A DNA stretch of 64,000 bases, from assembly GCA_044867525.1 (NCBI GenBank), contig JBIOVB010000024.1:1-64000 (forward strand), read 5' to 3'. Origin of the DNA: JALYNX01 sp044867525 (GTDB lineage Bacteria > Actinomycetota > Acidimicrobiia > Spongiisociales > ZC4RG35). Shown here piece by piece: positions 15,150-21,789 of this stretch (the first letter of the stretch is position 1; the number at the start of each line of letters is the position of its first letter). A program made the translations under genes and the position numbers. The notes under the pieces were generated by a model. It worked only from the letters and a program-made list of their open reading frames with translations, ran no database searches and was not told the DNA's origin.

Positions 15150-15755
15150 ATGCGGCCGGGCGACTGGGACGAGCACTACCGAAACCACGACCACCAGAGG
15201 TCGAGCGGTAAGCCCAACGAGGTGGTTGTGGCTGAGATGGCCGGAGAGCCTCCAGGTCGTGCGCTGGACGTTGGGTGCGGGGTGGGCAACGATGCGATCT
15301 GGCTGGCTTCGCAGGGCTGGAAGGTGACAGCAGTCGATATTTCGCAGGCGGCGCTCGATCTTGCCGCCAGCGCTGCAGACGACGCCAATGTCACCGTCGA
15401 CTGGGCATGCGCCGATATCTCGACGGCTCCACCCGCAGCAGAAGAATATGACCTCGTCTCGGTCCAATATCCCGCACTGCGGCATGACCCTGGCAACGGC
15501 GTGATTCGTTCGCTCCTTGATGCGGTGGTCAGAGGAGGCACGATCCTGTTCGTTGGCCATGGCCCCGAAAGCCACGAATACGCACGGACCCAAGGCTTTG
15601 AACCCACCGATTACCTCGAGCCCGCTGACGTAGTCGCCCTCCTCGACGACAACTGGATCGTCGAGACCCACGAGACCCGTCCGCGCATCACACCAGCCGG
15701 CATCGGCTCGCCCGTCAGCCACGACACCGTTCTTCGGGCCCGCCGACGTCTCTGA
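15138..15755 (+). CDS. Class I SAM-dependent methyltransferase
   Basis: The 205-aa protein begins MKNHMRPGDWDEHYRNHDHQ, in the style of TehB/UbiG-like small methyltransferases. It carries the SAM-binding motif I ALDVGCGVGNDAIWLA at about residues 42-57, motif II acidic residue VTAVDIS, and DWACADIS. The C-terminal half is typical for the Rossmann fold. The substrate is unknown; relatives act on thiols, tellurite or small metabolites. It is divergent from the XRE-cupin gene, which probably regulates it. A second ATG four codons in is an alternative start. Confidence 0.82.
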   Translation: MKNHMRPGDWDEHYRNHDHQRSSGKPNEVVVAEMAGEPPGRALDVGCGVGNDAIWLASQGWKVTAVDISQAALDLAASAADDANVTVDWACADISTAPPAAEEYDLVSVQYPALRHDPGNGVIRSLLDAVVRGGTILFVGHGPESHEYARTQGFEPTDYLEPADVVALLDDNWIVETHETRPRITPAGIGSPVSHDTVLRARRRL

Positions 15756-15794
15756 TACGCAGCCCCGCACGAGCGCGCATGTCGCCCTCTCCGC

Positions 15795-15919
15795 TGGGAG
15801 CCAAGTTGGGAGCCATTACTTGTGGAATCGTGTGGACGCCGGTGGACTTCGGCGGACCCAGAGTCCTGTAGCGCCAAGCGCAGGTGGACCGCCGTGGACG
15901 CCCATGGACGGCGCTTGGC
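15795..15919. repeat. Short tandem and inverted repeats inside the right island end
   Basis: TGGGAGCCA occurs at 15795-15803 and 15807-15815 with a 12-bp period. GTGGAC or a close variant recurs five times between 15832 and 15909. GCCAAGCGC (15873-15881) and GCGCTTGGC (15911-15919) form a 9-bp inverted repeat ending 3 bp before the tRNA-derived repeat. The arrangement resembles attP arm sites, by analogy only. Confidence 0.45.
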
Positions 15920-15922
15920 CAT

Positions 15923-15965
15923 CTACGGATCAGGAGGTTGGGTGTTCGAGTCGCTCCGAGCGCGC
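15923..15965 (+). repeat. Right direct repeat (candidate attR), partial tRNA-Arg
   Basis: This copy of the tRNA-Arg 3' half differs at two positions (C to T, and G to A in the acceptor stem). It has no 5' tRNA half before it, so it cannot be a working tRNA. Confidence 0.75.
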
Positions 15966-16003
15966 CAGGTAGAGCCGACAGGCAGGGTGATACCGTCAGC
16001 CGG

Positions 16004-16819
16004 ATGCCGAGCGTCGACGTCAACGGGCTCGAGATCGCTTACCGACGCGCCGGCTCGGGGCCTCCGCTCGTCCTTGCCCACGGCGGGGGTTCGGACGGGC
16101 GCGAATGGCGAGCGCAGCTTGAGGGCCTGGCCGGTGAGCTCACAGTGGTCGCTTGGGACGAGCCCGGCTCAGGTGGCTCCGAAGACCCGTCGAACGACTT
16201 TGGTCTCGCCGATTATGCGGATGCTTTCGCCGGCTTGATCGAGACGCTCGACCTCGCCCCCGCGCACATAGGCGGGCTCTCCTGGGGCGGGGTGGTCGCC
16301 CAGGAGACCTACCGCCGCCACGCAGACGTAGTACGGACGCTGATCCTCTGCGACACGTACGCGGGCTGGAAGGGATCACTGCCAGCTGAGGAGGTGGAGG
16401 CGCGCCTAGCGGGCGTGCTGGAGAGCCTGGACGCTCCTGAAGACCAGTTCCGGCCCGTGATCCCGGGGCTGTTCGCCGCAGCCCCGGGTCCCGAGGTTGT
16501 CGCCGAGCTCGCCCGGATCGAGGCCGACGCTCGCCCCCAGAGCTTCCGTCGACTGGTGACTGCGATCGCCGAGTGTGACCTGCGCGACCTGCTCCCGCGG
16601 ATCGCGGTGCCGACCCTCCTTATCTGGGGCGAGGAGGACGCCCGCTCTCCGGTGGTGAGCGTGGCCAAGCAGTTCCACGATGCGATCCCTGGCGCGGAGC
16701 TACGGCTGATCTCTGGCGCGGGCCACATGTCGAGCATGGAACGCCCTACCGAGTTCAACCGGGCAATCCTTGAGTTCACTCGGGCGCACGCCACGGGTGT
16801 CTTCAAGGCCGAGGCCTGA
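16004..16819 (+). CDS. Alpha/beta-hydrolase
   Basis: The ATG at 16004 gives 271 aa. Fold markers are the oxyanion strand LVLAHGGGSDG at about 23-33, the nucleophile elbow GLSWGG with S93, the acidic strand TLLIWGEEDARSP and the catalytic His in GAGHMSSMERP near the C-terminus. The family covers esterases, lactonases, epoxide hydrolases and haloperoxidases, so no substrate is assigned. It starts 38 bp after the putative attR and is probably the original chromosomal neighbour of the tRNA gene. A strong hairpin follows its stop. Confidence 0.87.
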   Translation: MPSVDVNGLEIAYRRAGSGPPLVLAHGGGSDGREWRAQLEGLAGELTVVAWDEPGSGGSEDPSNDFGLADYADAFAGLIETLDLAPAHIGGLSWGGVVAQETYRRHADVVRTLILCDTYAGWKGSLPAEEVEARLAGVLESLDAPEDQFRPVIPGLFAAAPGPEVVAELARIEADARPQSFRRLVTAIAECDLRDLLPRIAVPTLLIWGEEDARSPVVSVAKQFHDAIPGAELRLISGAGHMSSMERPTEFNRAILEFTRAHATGVFKAEA

Positions 16820-16824
16820 ACGCG

Positions 16825-16856
16825 GATCCGGGCGCACTTTGCGCGGCGCCCGGATC
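16825..16856. terminator. Bidirectional terminator hairpin
   Basis: An 11-bp perfect stem GATCCGGGCGC / GCGCCCGGATC has a 10-nt loop and is followed on the plus strand by gattctttt. It lies between the convergent hydrolase (stop 16819) and the SHOCT gene (stop 16879). Confidence 0.8.
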
Positions 16857-16878
16857 GATTCTTTTCGGATGTTTCGGC

Positions 16879-17259
16879 TCAGGCTCCGAGCAGCGCCTTC
16901 TTCTGGGAGGCGAACTCCTCCTCGGTGAGCACGCCCTTCTCCTTCAAGGCTGCCAATTTGGCCAACTCGTCGGCCGTGGAGTCGGACCCTGCCACGTCCT
17001 GGATGTATTGCCGGGTCATCTTCTCCCGGGTCGCCATGTCGGCGGCAGCACGCTCCTGCATCGACCCGCCACGGGCGATCAGGTAGACGAGGGCACCCAG
17101 GAAGGGAAGGAAGATCAGGAACAGCGTCCACCCCGCCTTGGCCCAACCCCCCAGGTCCGGGCTGCGGAAGATGTCGGTGAACAGGCTGATCAACAGCCAG
17201 ATCCACACAAAGAACAGGAAGAACCAGAGCATCGCCCAGAACAGGTCGAGCAAGGGCAT
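16879..17259 (-). CDS. PLDc_N / SHOCT-domain membrane protein
   Basis: The 126-aa protein has two hydrophobic helices: residues about 5-28 (LFWAMLWFFLFFVWIWLLIS) and about 42-62, with the WTLFLIFLPFLGALVYLIARG pattern of the PLDc_N domain. A charged linker follows, then a C-terminal SHOCT motif (LAALKEKGVLTEEEFASQKK). It is a common actinobacterial small inner-membrane protein whose function is not established. SHOCT motifs are thought to mediate oligomerisation. Confidence 0.8.
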   Translation of the reverse strand: MPLLDLFWAMLWFFLFFVWIWLLISLFTDIFRSPDLGGWAKAGWTLFLIFLPFLGALVYLIARGGSMQERAAADMATREKMTRQYIQDVAGSDSTADELAKLAALKEKGVLTEEEFASQKKALLGA

Positions 17260-17451
17260 CGTTTTTCTCCTATCTCATGCCCAGGGGCAGTTGGCGAGAT
17301 TTCTCGTCAGGCTGAAACAAGGAGCGCCGGGTCGCGGCGATCTCATCTTTTTAGCCAGGAGGGGACTCTACGCGATCGGACCTCGGGTTGCGTTCGGAGG
17401 CCGGGCCAGAAGTCAGCGGTGGCCCGTAGTGGGGATCGTCCTGCCGGGGAC

Positions 17452-17700
17452 TCAGCCGACGGAGGGCAACCGGAAGACCACCGCTCGGAGGTCGGGACGC
17501 ATACGGCTCCGCTGGTGCTTGCTCGACTGTGACCTGATCTGCGCCGGCATCGGGCCCGAGATCGGACCATCCTGCTCCAGGTACTCATATGCGTGGGTGC
17601 CGCAGGCGAGCCCCTTGGAGATGATGAACCTGGCGGGTTTGCGGCAATCCATGCAGGTCGGTCGTCCCGAGCTAGTGCTTACCGTGGGGGTGGTGTTCAC
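17452..17700 (-). CDS. Small zinc-ribbon-like protein, unknown function
   Basis: The 82-aa frame has strongly G/C-rich third codon positions, as in real genes here. It contains C16-x2-C19 and C33-x2-H36 in TCMDCRKPARF...GLACGTHAY, a plausible single zinc-binding site. The C-terminal half is basic. I do not recognise a family. It is isolated between a SHOCT gene and a divergently placed F420-type reductase. Confidence 0.45.
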   Translation of the reverse strand: MNTTPTVSTSSGRPTCMDCRKPARFIISKGLACGTHAYEYLEQDGPISGPMPAQIRSQSSKHQRSRMRPDLRAVVFRLPSVG

Positions 17701-17799
17701 GTTTAGAACATCGGCAGAAACTGGCCATCTCGCGAAGGACCAGAATCATCACACACAAAGTGACTAGTCAGGAGTCGTCATGATGGAAGAGCGCCGCTA

Positions 17800-18237
17800 T
17801 TGAACCCGGTGGCCATGAAAGTGATGGCGACGGGCAACAAGGTCGCCGCCTGGCTGTACAAGCGGAGCGGCGGTCGCGTCGGGGGGAGCGCCCGAGGTGT
17901 TCCCGTCCTCCTCCTGACGGTGCCCGGTCGAACCACCGGAACTCCGAGGACCGTTCCCGTGGCCTACTTCGATCATGAAGGCGCCTATCTGGTGGCGGCC
18001 ACCGCGGGCGGCTCCAAGAGAGATCCGCAATGGATCCGCAACCTCTCGGCGGTGGATCGGGCCGAGGTCCAGGTCGGCGAGAAGAAGCATTTGGTCGACG
18101 TTCGCATCGCCGAGGGTGCAGAGCGCGATCAGTTGTGGCGCGATGTGATAATCAGCCGCGCCCCATCCTTCGCCGGATATGAGGAGAAATCGGGCCAACG
18201 CCAGATCCCGATCGCTCTCCTCACCCCGCGGGGGTGA
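17800..18237 (+). CDS. Ddn-like F420(deazaflavin)-dependent reductase family protein
   Basis: The 145-aa protein has the family pattern in order: RGVPVLLLTVPGRTTGTPRT, VPVAYFDHEGAYLVAATAGG and SKRDPQWIRNLSA. These belong to the deazaflavin-dependent nitroreductase family (DUF385), split-barrel proteins that use reduced F420. The start may be TTG 17800, GTG 17809 or ATG 17815; GGAAGAG upstream favours the first. The F420 link supports an actinobacterial host. The substrate is unknown; family members reduce quinones or nitro compounds. The next gene starts 7 bp later, so the two are probably co-transcribed. Confidence 0.85.
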   Translation: MNPVAMKVMATGNKVAAWLYKRSGGRVGGSARGVPVLLLTVPGRTTGTPRTVPVAYFDHEGAYLVAATAGGSKRDPQWIRNLSAVDRAEVQVGEKKHLVDVRIAEGAERDQLWRDVIISRAPSFAGYEEKSGQRQIPIALLTPRG

Positions 18238-18244
18238 CCGCTTG

Positions 18245-19357
18245 GTGAAGGTCACCTGGAAGCAGGCCCTTGCCTGGAGAATGAAGCGGCATTTGCTGGA
18301 CCCGGTCGGTGACACCTCGGTCCCCAACGTCGTGGCCCGCCTTTGCGGGGTGCAGGCCCAGGTGGCCTCATCCGCCGAGCTCGCGGTCCGGCTTCGTCGC
18401 TCGAAATCGAGCCCGGGGGAGGTGGGGCGCGCACTCTCCCGGGGGAGTCTGGTGAAGACATGGGCGATGCGGGGGACACTCCACTTGCTCACCCCGGAGA
18501 TCGGTCCTGCCTTCCTCTCGCTGATCGCCTCCGGTCGCTCGTGGGAGCGGCCGAGCTGGCAGAAGTACTTCGGGGTGTCTCCCGACCAGATCCAAGGGCT
18601 CCGTGGAGCAACGCGTGAGGCTCTGAGCAACGGACCAATGACCAGGGAGGAGTTGATCAAGGCAGTCACCAAGACCCGAGGTCTGGGCCACATCGGTGAC
18701 GCCCTCGGCTCGGGTTGGGGCACCCTGCTCAAACCGCTCGCTTGGCAGGGGGACCTCTGTTTCGGCCCCAGCAAGGGCAACCGAGTCACCTTCACCCTTC
18801 CCGAGGCGGCGAGCAAGCGGTGGCCCGGCGTCTTGACTACCGAGGAGGCGGCTCCCCTTGCCATCCTCGCTTACCTTTCCGCACACGGCCCCTCCACCGC
18901 CGACGCCTTCGGCAACTGGCTGGCCGGCGGCTGGTTCGGAAAGAGGCAGCTCCGCGCCTGGTTCGCCGAACTCGGTGATCAGTTGGCCGAGGTGGACGTC
19001 GAAGGGGAGCCCGCCTATTTGATGGCCGAGGATCTGGACGAGCTCGGGTCGACGAAACCCACGAAGACCGTGCGTCTGCTCGGGGGGTTCGATCAGTTCG
19101 TGTTGGCGCCGGGTACGGGCGACACCCATGTCGTTCTCGCAAAACGACGCCCCTCGGTGAGCAAGCAGAGCGGGTGGATCTCCCCCGTGGTGGTTTCGGG
19201 CGGCGCGGTCTCCGGCACCTGGGAGATGAGAGATAACCAGGTTGCGGTTTCCTGGTTCAAAGAGTCGCGACTCCCTCGACAACGCCTCGAGGAGGAGGTG
19301 GAAAGGCTGGGCCAGATCGTGGGGCGGTCGTTGGACATTCGAGTCGAGCGAGTCTGA
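18245..19357 (+). CDS. Winged-helix AlkZ/YcaQ-type protein (HTH_42), probable DNA glycosylase
   Basis: GTG 18245 gives 370 aa, the usual size of the HTH_42 family. The motif CGVQAQVASSAEL near residue 40 fits the Q-x-Q catalytic motif described for AlkZ-type glycosylases of streptomycetes, and WAMRGTLHLLTPE is a family hallmark. Later winged-helix units occupy the middle (LTTEEAAPLAILAYLSAHGP). Family members unhook interstrand crosslinks or remove alkylated bases. Which substrate applies here is unknown. It follows the F420-type reductase closely. TTG 18242 is an alternative start. Confidence 0.8.
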   Translation: MKVTWKQALAWRMKRHLLDPVGDTSVPNVVARLCGVQAQVASSAELAVRLRRSKSSPGEVGRALSRGSLVKTWAMRGTLHLLTPEIGPAFLSLIASGRSWERPSWQKYFGVSPDQIQGLRGATREALSNGPMTREELIKAVTKTRGLGHIGDALGSGWGTLLKPLAWQGDLCFGPSKGNRVTFTLPEAASKRWPGVLTTEEAAPLAILAYLSAHGPSTADAFGNWLAGGWFGKRQLRAWFAELGDQLAEVDVEGEPAYLMAEDLDELGSTKPTKTVRLLGGFDQFVLAPGTGDTHVVLAKRRPSVSKQSGWISPVVVSGGAVSGTWEMRDNQVAVSWFKESRLPRQRLEEEVERLGQIVGRSLDIRVERV

Positions 19358-19413
19358 ATGATCCGCCCACTTCCGATGGGAAGCGGGACCGGTCGCCCTA
19401 GCCTGCCCCGGTC

Positions 19414-19869
19414 ATGGTGGTCACCATCACCCCAGAGGTGCCCCACACCCGAGATGCCCGTGGGCTGATAGACGAGCTCGAAGAGGAGCTGGGTGGGGAC
19501 ATCTACCCGCCGGAGAGCCAGCACGGATACAGCATCGACAAGCTGATTACCGAAGGAGTCGCCTTTTACATGGTTCGCGTAGAGGGCGAGGCAGCCGGAT
19601 GTGGTGGTGTCCAGATCTTTGGCGACTACGGCGAGCTGAAGCGGATGTACATCCGTCCCGAATTCCGGGGTCGGGGACTCGCTCGCCTGCTCGTGGATCG
19701 TCTCGCAGCTCACGCCAGGGAACAGGGTGCGCACCTCCTTCGTCTGGAGACCGGGATCTACCAGACCGATGCCATCCGCCTCTACCAGGGCATGGGCTTC
19801 TACGAGATACCTCCGTTCGGTCCCTATGTGGTCGATCCCAACAGCGTCTATTACGAACGCGAGGCCTGA
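19414..19869 (+). CDS. GNAT-family N-acetyltransferase
   Basis: The 151-aa protein has the GNAT core. CGGVQIFGDYGELKRMYI gives the beta4 region, RPEFRGRGLARLLVD carries the acetyl-CoA pyrophosphate-binding R/Q-x-x-G-x-G/A loop, and RLYQGMGFYEIPPFGPY closes the fold. The final part resembles YafP/PA4794-like acetyltransferases acting on small amines, but the acceptor is unknown. It is convergent with the amidase gene at 19874, 4 bp apart. Confidence 0.85.
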   Translation: MVVTITPEVPHTRDARGLIDELEEELGGDIYPPESQHGYSIDKLITEGVAFYMVRVEGEAAGCGGVQIFGDYGELKRMYIRPEFRGRGLARLLVDRLAAHAREQGAHLLRLETGIYQTDAIRLYQGMGFYEIPPFGPYVVDPNSVYYEREA

Positions 19870-19873
19870 CCGG

Positions 19874-21067
19874 TCACGGCCAGACCAGGTCCACCCCGCC
19901 GCTCGTGATCAGGTCGGTGACCGCCCGCTCCAAGGCGCCGGAATGGATGTCGTCCTCGAGATACCGGCCGGGGCAGGCAGTGGCCGCGTGGTCGCCGTGT
20001 CCCGCGATCGTCGAAGGGCTGACCCCGTAGTGCTCGGAGGCCCACGCCAGGACCGCAGTCAACGACTCGATCTGGGCCGAAGTTGGCGCTTCGAGCTCGA
20101 AGTTGCCCTCCAGCATCACCTGGAAATGCCCGTCGGTGTCGTAGGTCGTCGCCGTGTCTCCCCGGTAGCGAGGGTCTCGCCCCTCGTAGACAGTGCCATC
20201 GACTCCGATCACGATGTGATAGGCCAGATCTGGCCACCCCTGCCCATCCATGTGCGAGGCCTGATGAATCCGCATGAGTGCCGACCCGCTGGCGGTCGGG
20301 CCGATCCCGGCGTGGTGGACGGTCAACCGGTCGATGGTGTGGGCCACCATGCGGCTCGTCTCGGCCGGCCGCGCTCCCCATTCCTCCCTGGCGACCACCG
20401 CGACAACCGGATGGGGGCGGGGGGGTGGCCTTGTCGCGGTGAGCCCTAGGGCGCGGGTGAGGAATGTCGCCATCTGGTCGCGTGTGACCTGACCCTGGGC
20501 ACAGAATCGATCGTTCAGCGGGGGGTTGCACCCGACTGTGATCCCGGCGGCCGCGATCCGGTTGATGGCTTCCTCGAAAGCGAGGCCGTCGTCGTCGACG
20601 AAGTGGTCATCCTGGGTCGCGGGGTATCCGAAAGCCCGGGCCAGCATCGCCGCCATCTCACCCCGGCTCATTGCCTGGTCGGGGCAGAACCTATCGTTGC
20701 GTGGGGGGTTGCACCCGACAGTGATCCCGGCGGCAGCGATCCGGTTGATGGCCCCTTCGAACAGGTGCCCTTGGTCGTCATCGAACCGATCGACGGCGGC
20801 CTCCGGAAGCCCGAGCGCCCGGGCAAGGAATGCCGCCATTTGGCCCCTGGTCACCGCCCGAGCCGGGCAGAATCGGGTGTTGCCCGGCGGGTTGCACCCC
20901 GTGGTCATCCCCGCGGCGGCGATGGCTTCTATCCCACCCTCGTGGGTGTTCCCGTCGTCGTCGATGAACGTGCCACCGGGTGGGAGCACCGCGAGCAGGA
21001 GGATGAGCGTGGTGGCGAGTAGGTGCACGGGACGAGAGTGAGCCACCGAGGCTAACCCCCGTTCCAC
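19874..21067 (-). CDS. Secreted N-acetylmuramoyl-L-alanine amidase (PGRP) with S-layer-homology-like repeats
   Basis: The 397-aa protein from GTG has a signal peptide (about residues 12-32). Three repeats of about 58 residues follow (to about 210), each with F.DD.G..FE.AI..IAAAGIT.GCNPP...RFCP and a TRxQMAxFLxRALG helix. From about 225 a type-2 amidase/PGRP domain follows: REEWGARPA, TVHHAG with the first zinc His, YHIVIGVDG, and GHGDHAATACPG with the later ligands. It cleaves cell-wall peptide stems, and the repeats should anchor it at the surface. The paired Cys in each repeat suggest disulfides. A paralogous repeat region lies at 23428. Confidence 0.9.
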   Translation of the reverse strand: MERGLASVAHSRPVHLLATTLILLLAVLPPGGTFIDDDGNTHEGGIEAIAAAGMTTGCNPPGNTRFCPARAVTRGQMAAFLARALGLPEAAVDRFDDDQGHLFEGAINRIAAAGITVGCNPPRNDRFCPDQAMSRGEMAAMLARAFGYPATQDDHFVDDDGLAFEEAINRIAAAGITVGCNPPLNDRFCAQGQVTRDQMATFLTRALGLTATRPPPRPHPVVAVVAREEWGARPAETSRMVAHTIDRLTVHHAGIGPTASGSALMRIHQASHMDGQGWPDLAYHIVIGVDGTVYEGRDPRYRGDTATTYDTDGHFQVMLEGNFELEAPTSAQIESLTAVLAWASEHYGVSPSTIAGHGDHAATACPGRYLEDDIHSGALERAVTDLITSGGVDLVWP

Positions 21068-21124
21068 GCTCTCCTCGTCGACGACGCTTCACATCGGTGA
21101 AACAAGGGTGAAACACGATCTCGG

Positions 21125-21679
21125 TTGAGTCACCTCGTGGACGCCGACGTGGCCCTGATCCATTGGCCCCAGGAGCAGGCGAAGCGGGCCGAGTTCGTGG
21201 TGGCTCGTCGTCCTCGTCTGCTGCTCGTCGAGTCCGGGCCGGCACCACTGAGCGTCTCCCTCATTGAGGACTGGATCAGGATCCCGGCAACCGAGGCCGA
21301 CCTCGAAGCCAGGGTCGAAACACTTCGGCGGCGGTCACAGCACCTCGCAGTTGTCGGAGACCTCTACCAGGAATTCCCGGTGCCGGTTCTCGAGGAGAGC
21401 GGCATTCTGCGCTTCGGCGCAGGATGGGTCTCGCTGTCACCACTCGAAGCCAGGTTGGTAGACGCCCTCCTGGCACGAGCTGGAGCGGTGGTGACGCGAC
21501 AAACCCTGACCGAGGCCGGCTGGCCATCTGTAGACGGAGCGCGGGCCGACCCCCACCGCAACGTCCTCGACGCCCACATCCTCCGCCTCCGTCATCGGCT
21601 GCCCTCGGTGGGGTTGACGATCCGCACCGTGCGGTCTAGGGGCTATCTCTTGGAGAAGGCAGGCTCCGCCGGCCTGTAA
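21125..21679 (+). CDS. Orphan OmpR-type winged-helix regulator, GlnR-like candidate
   Basis: The 184-aa protein (TTG 21125; GTG 21137 possible) has a short degenerate N-terminal part without the acidic pocket of receivers. A Trans_reg_C winged helix follows from about 95: SLSPLEARLVDALLARAGAV, then VLDAHILRLRHRLP and IRTVRSRGYLLEK. GlnR of streptomycetes is also an OmpR-like protein with a non-canonical receiver and controls amtB. The immediate position before amt supports a nitrogen-regulator role by context. It is shorter than GlnR (about 220-270 aa) and the identity is not proven. Confidence 0.7.
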   Translation: MSHLVDADVALIHWPQEQAKRAEFVVARRPRLLLVESGPAPLSVSLIEDWIRIPATEADLEARVETLRRRSQHLAVVGDLYQEFPVPVLEESGILRFGAGWVSLSPLEARLVDALLARAGAVVTRQTLTEAGWPSVDGARADPHRNVLDAHILRLRHRLPSVGLTIRTVRSRGYLLEKAGSAGL

Positions 21680-21708
21680 GAAAGCCGTCATCCAACCGAT
21701 CAGGACTC

Positions 21709-21757
21709 GTAACACCACGTTTCGAATCCCTTCACAGACCCCTCCATACGGTCTGTG
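21709..21757. promoter_or_regulatory. Regulatory region upstream of amt
   Basis: CACAGACC (21733-21740) and GGTCTGTG (21750-21757) form a perfect 8-bp inverted repeat with a 9-bp centre. Just upstream, GTAAC (21709-21713) and GTTTC (21719-21723) read on the minus strand as GAAAC-n5-GTTAC, close to the two half-motifs of GlnR boxes (gTnAc, GaAAc) but with 5 instead of 6 bp between. Confidence 0.4.
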
Positions 21758-21789
21758 CTGAGCACCACGACCCGGAAGGAGGCATGTAG

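Larger units (their letters stand above)
14291..15965. mobile_element. Mini-island or island remnant integrated at tRNA-Arg
   Basis: The element is bounded by 43-bp direct repeats of the tRNA-Arg 3' half (14291-14333 and 15923-15965), with the intact tRNA on the left. About 1.6 kb lies between and encodes an XRE-cupin regulator and a methyltransferase divergently. No integrase gene is present, so this is a degraded or non-autonomous element, or what remains after deletion of a larger one. Tandem repeats and an inverted repeat just inside the right end (15795-15919) look like recombinase arm or accessory sites. Confidence 0.6.

Noticed and set aside
15720..16023. Minus-strand frame with a GATRTPNLLIR peptide
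   Set aside because: This is the well-known false translation of a tRNA 3' end, here the partial tRNA-Arg copy.
20470..20960. Repeated DNA considered as an insertion sequence or duplication scar
   Set aside because: It is the coding DNA of the three surface repeats; no inverted ends or transposase.
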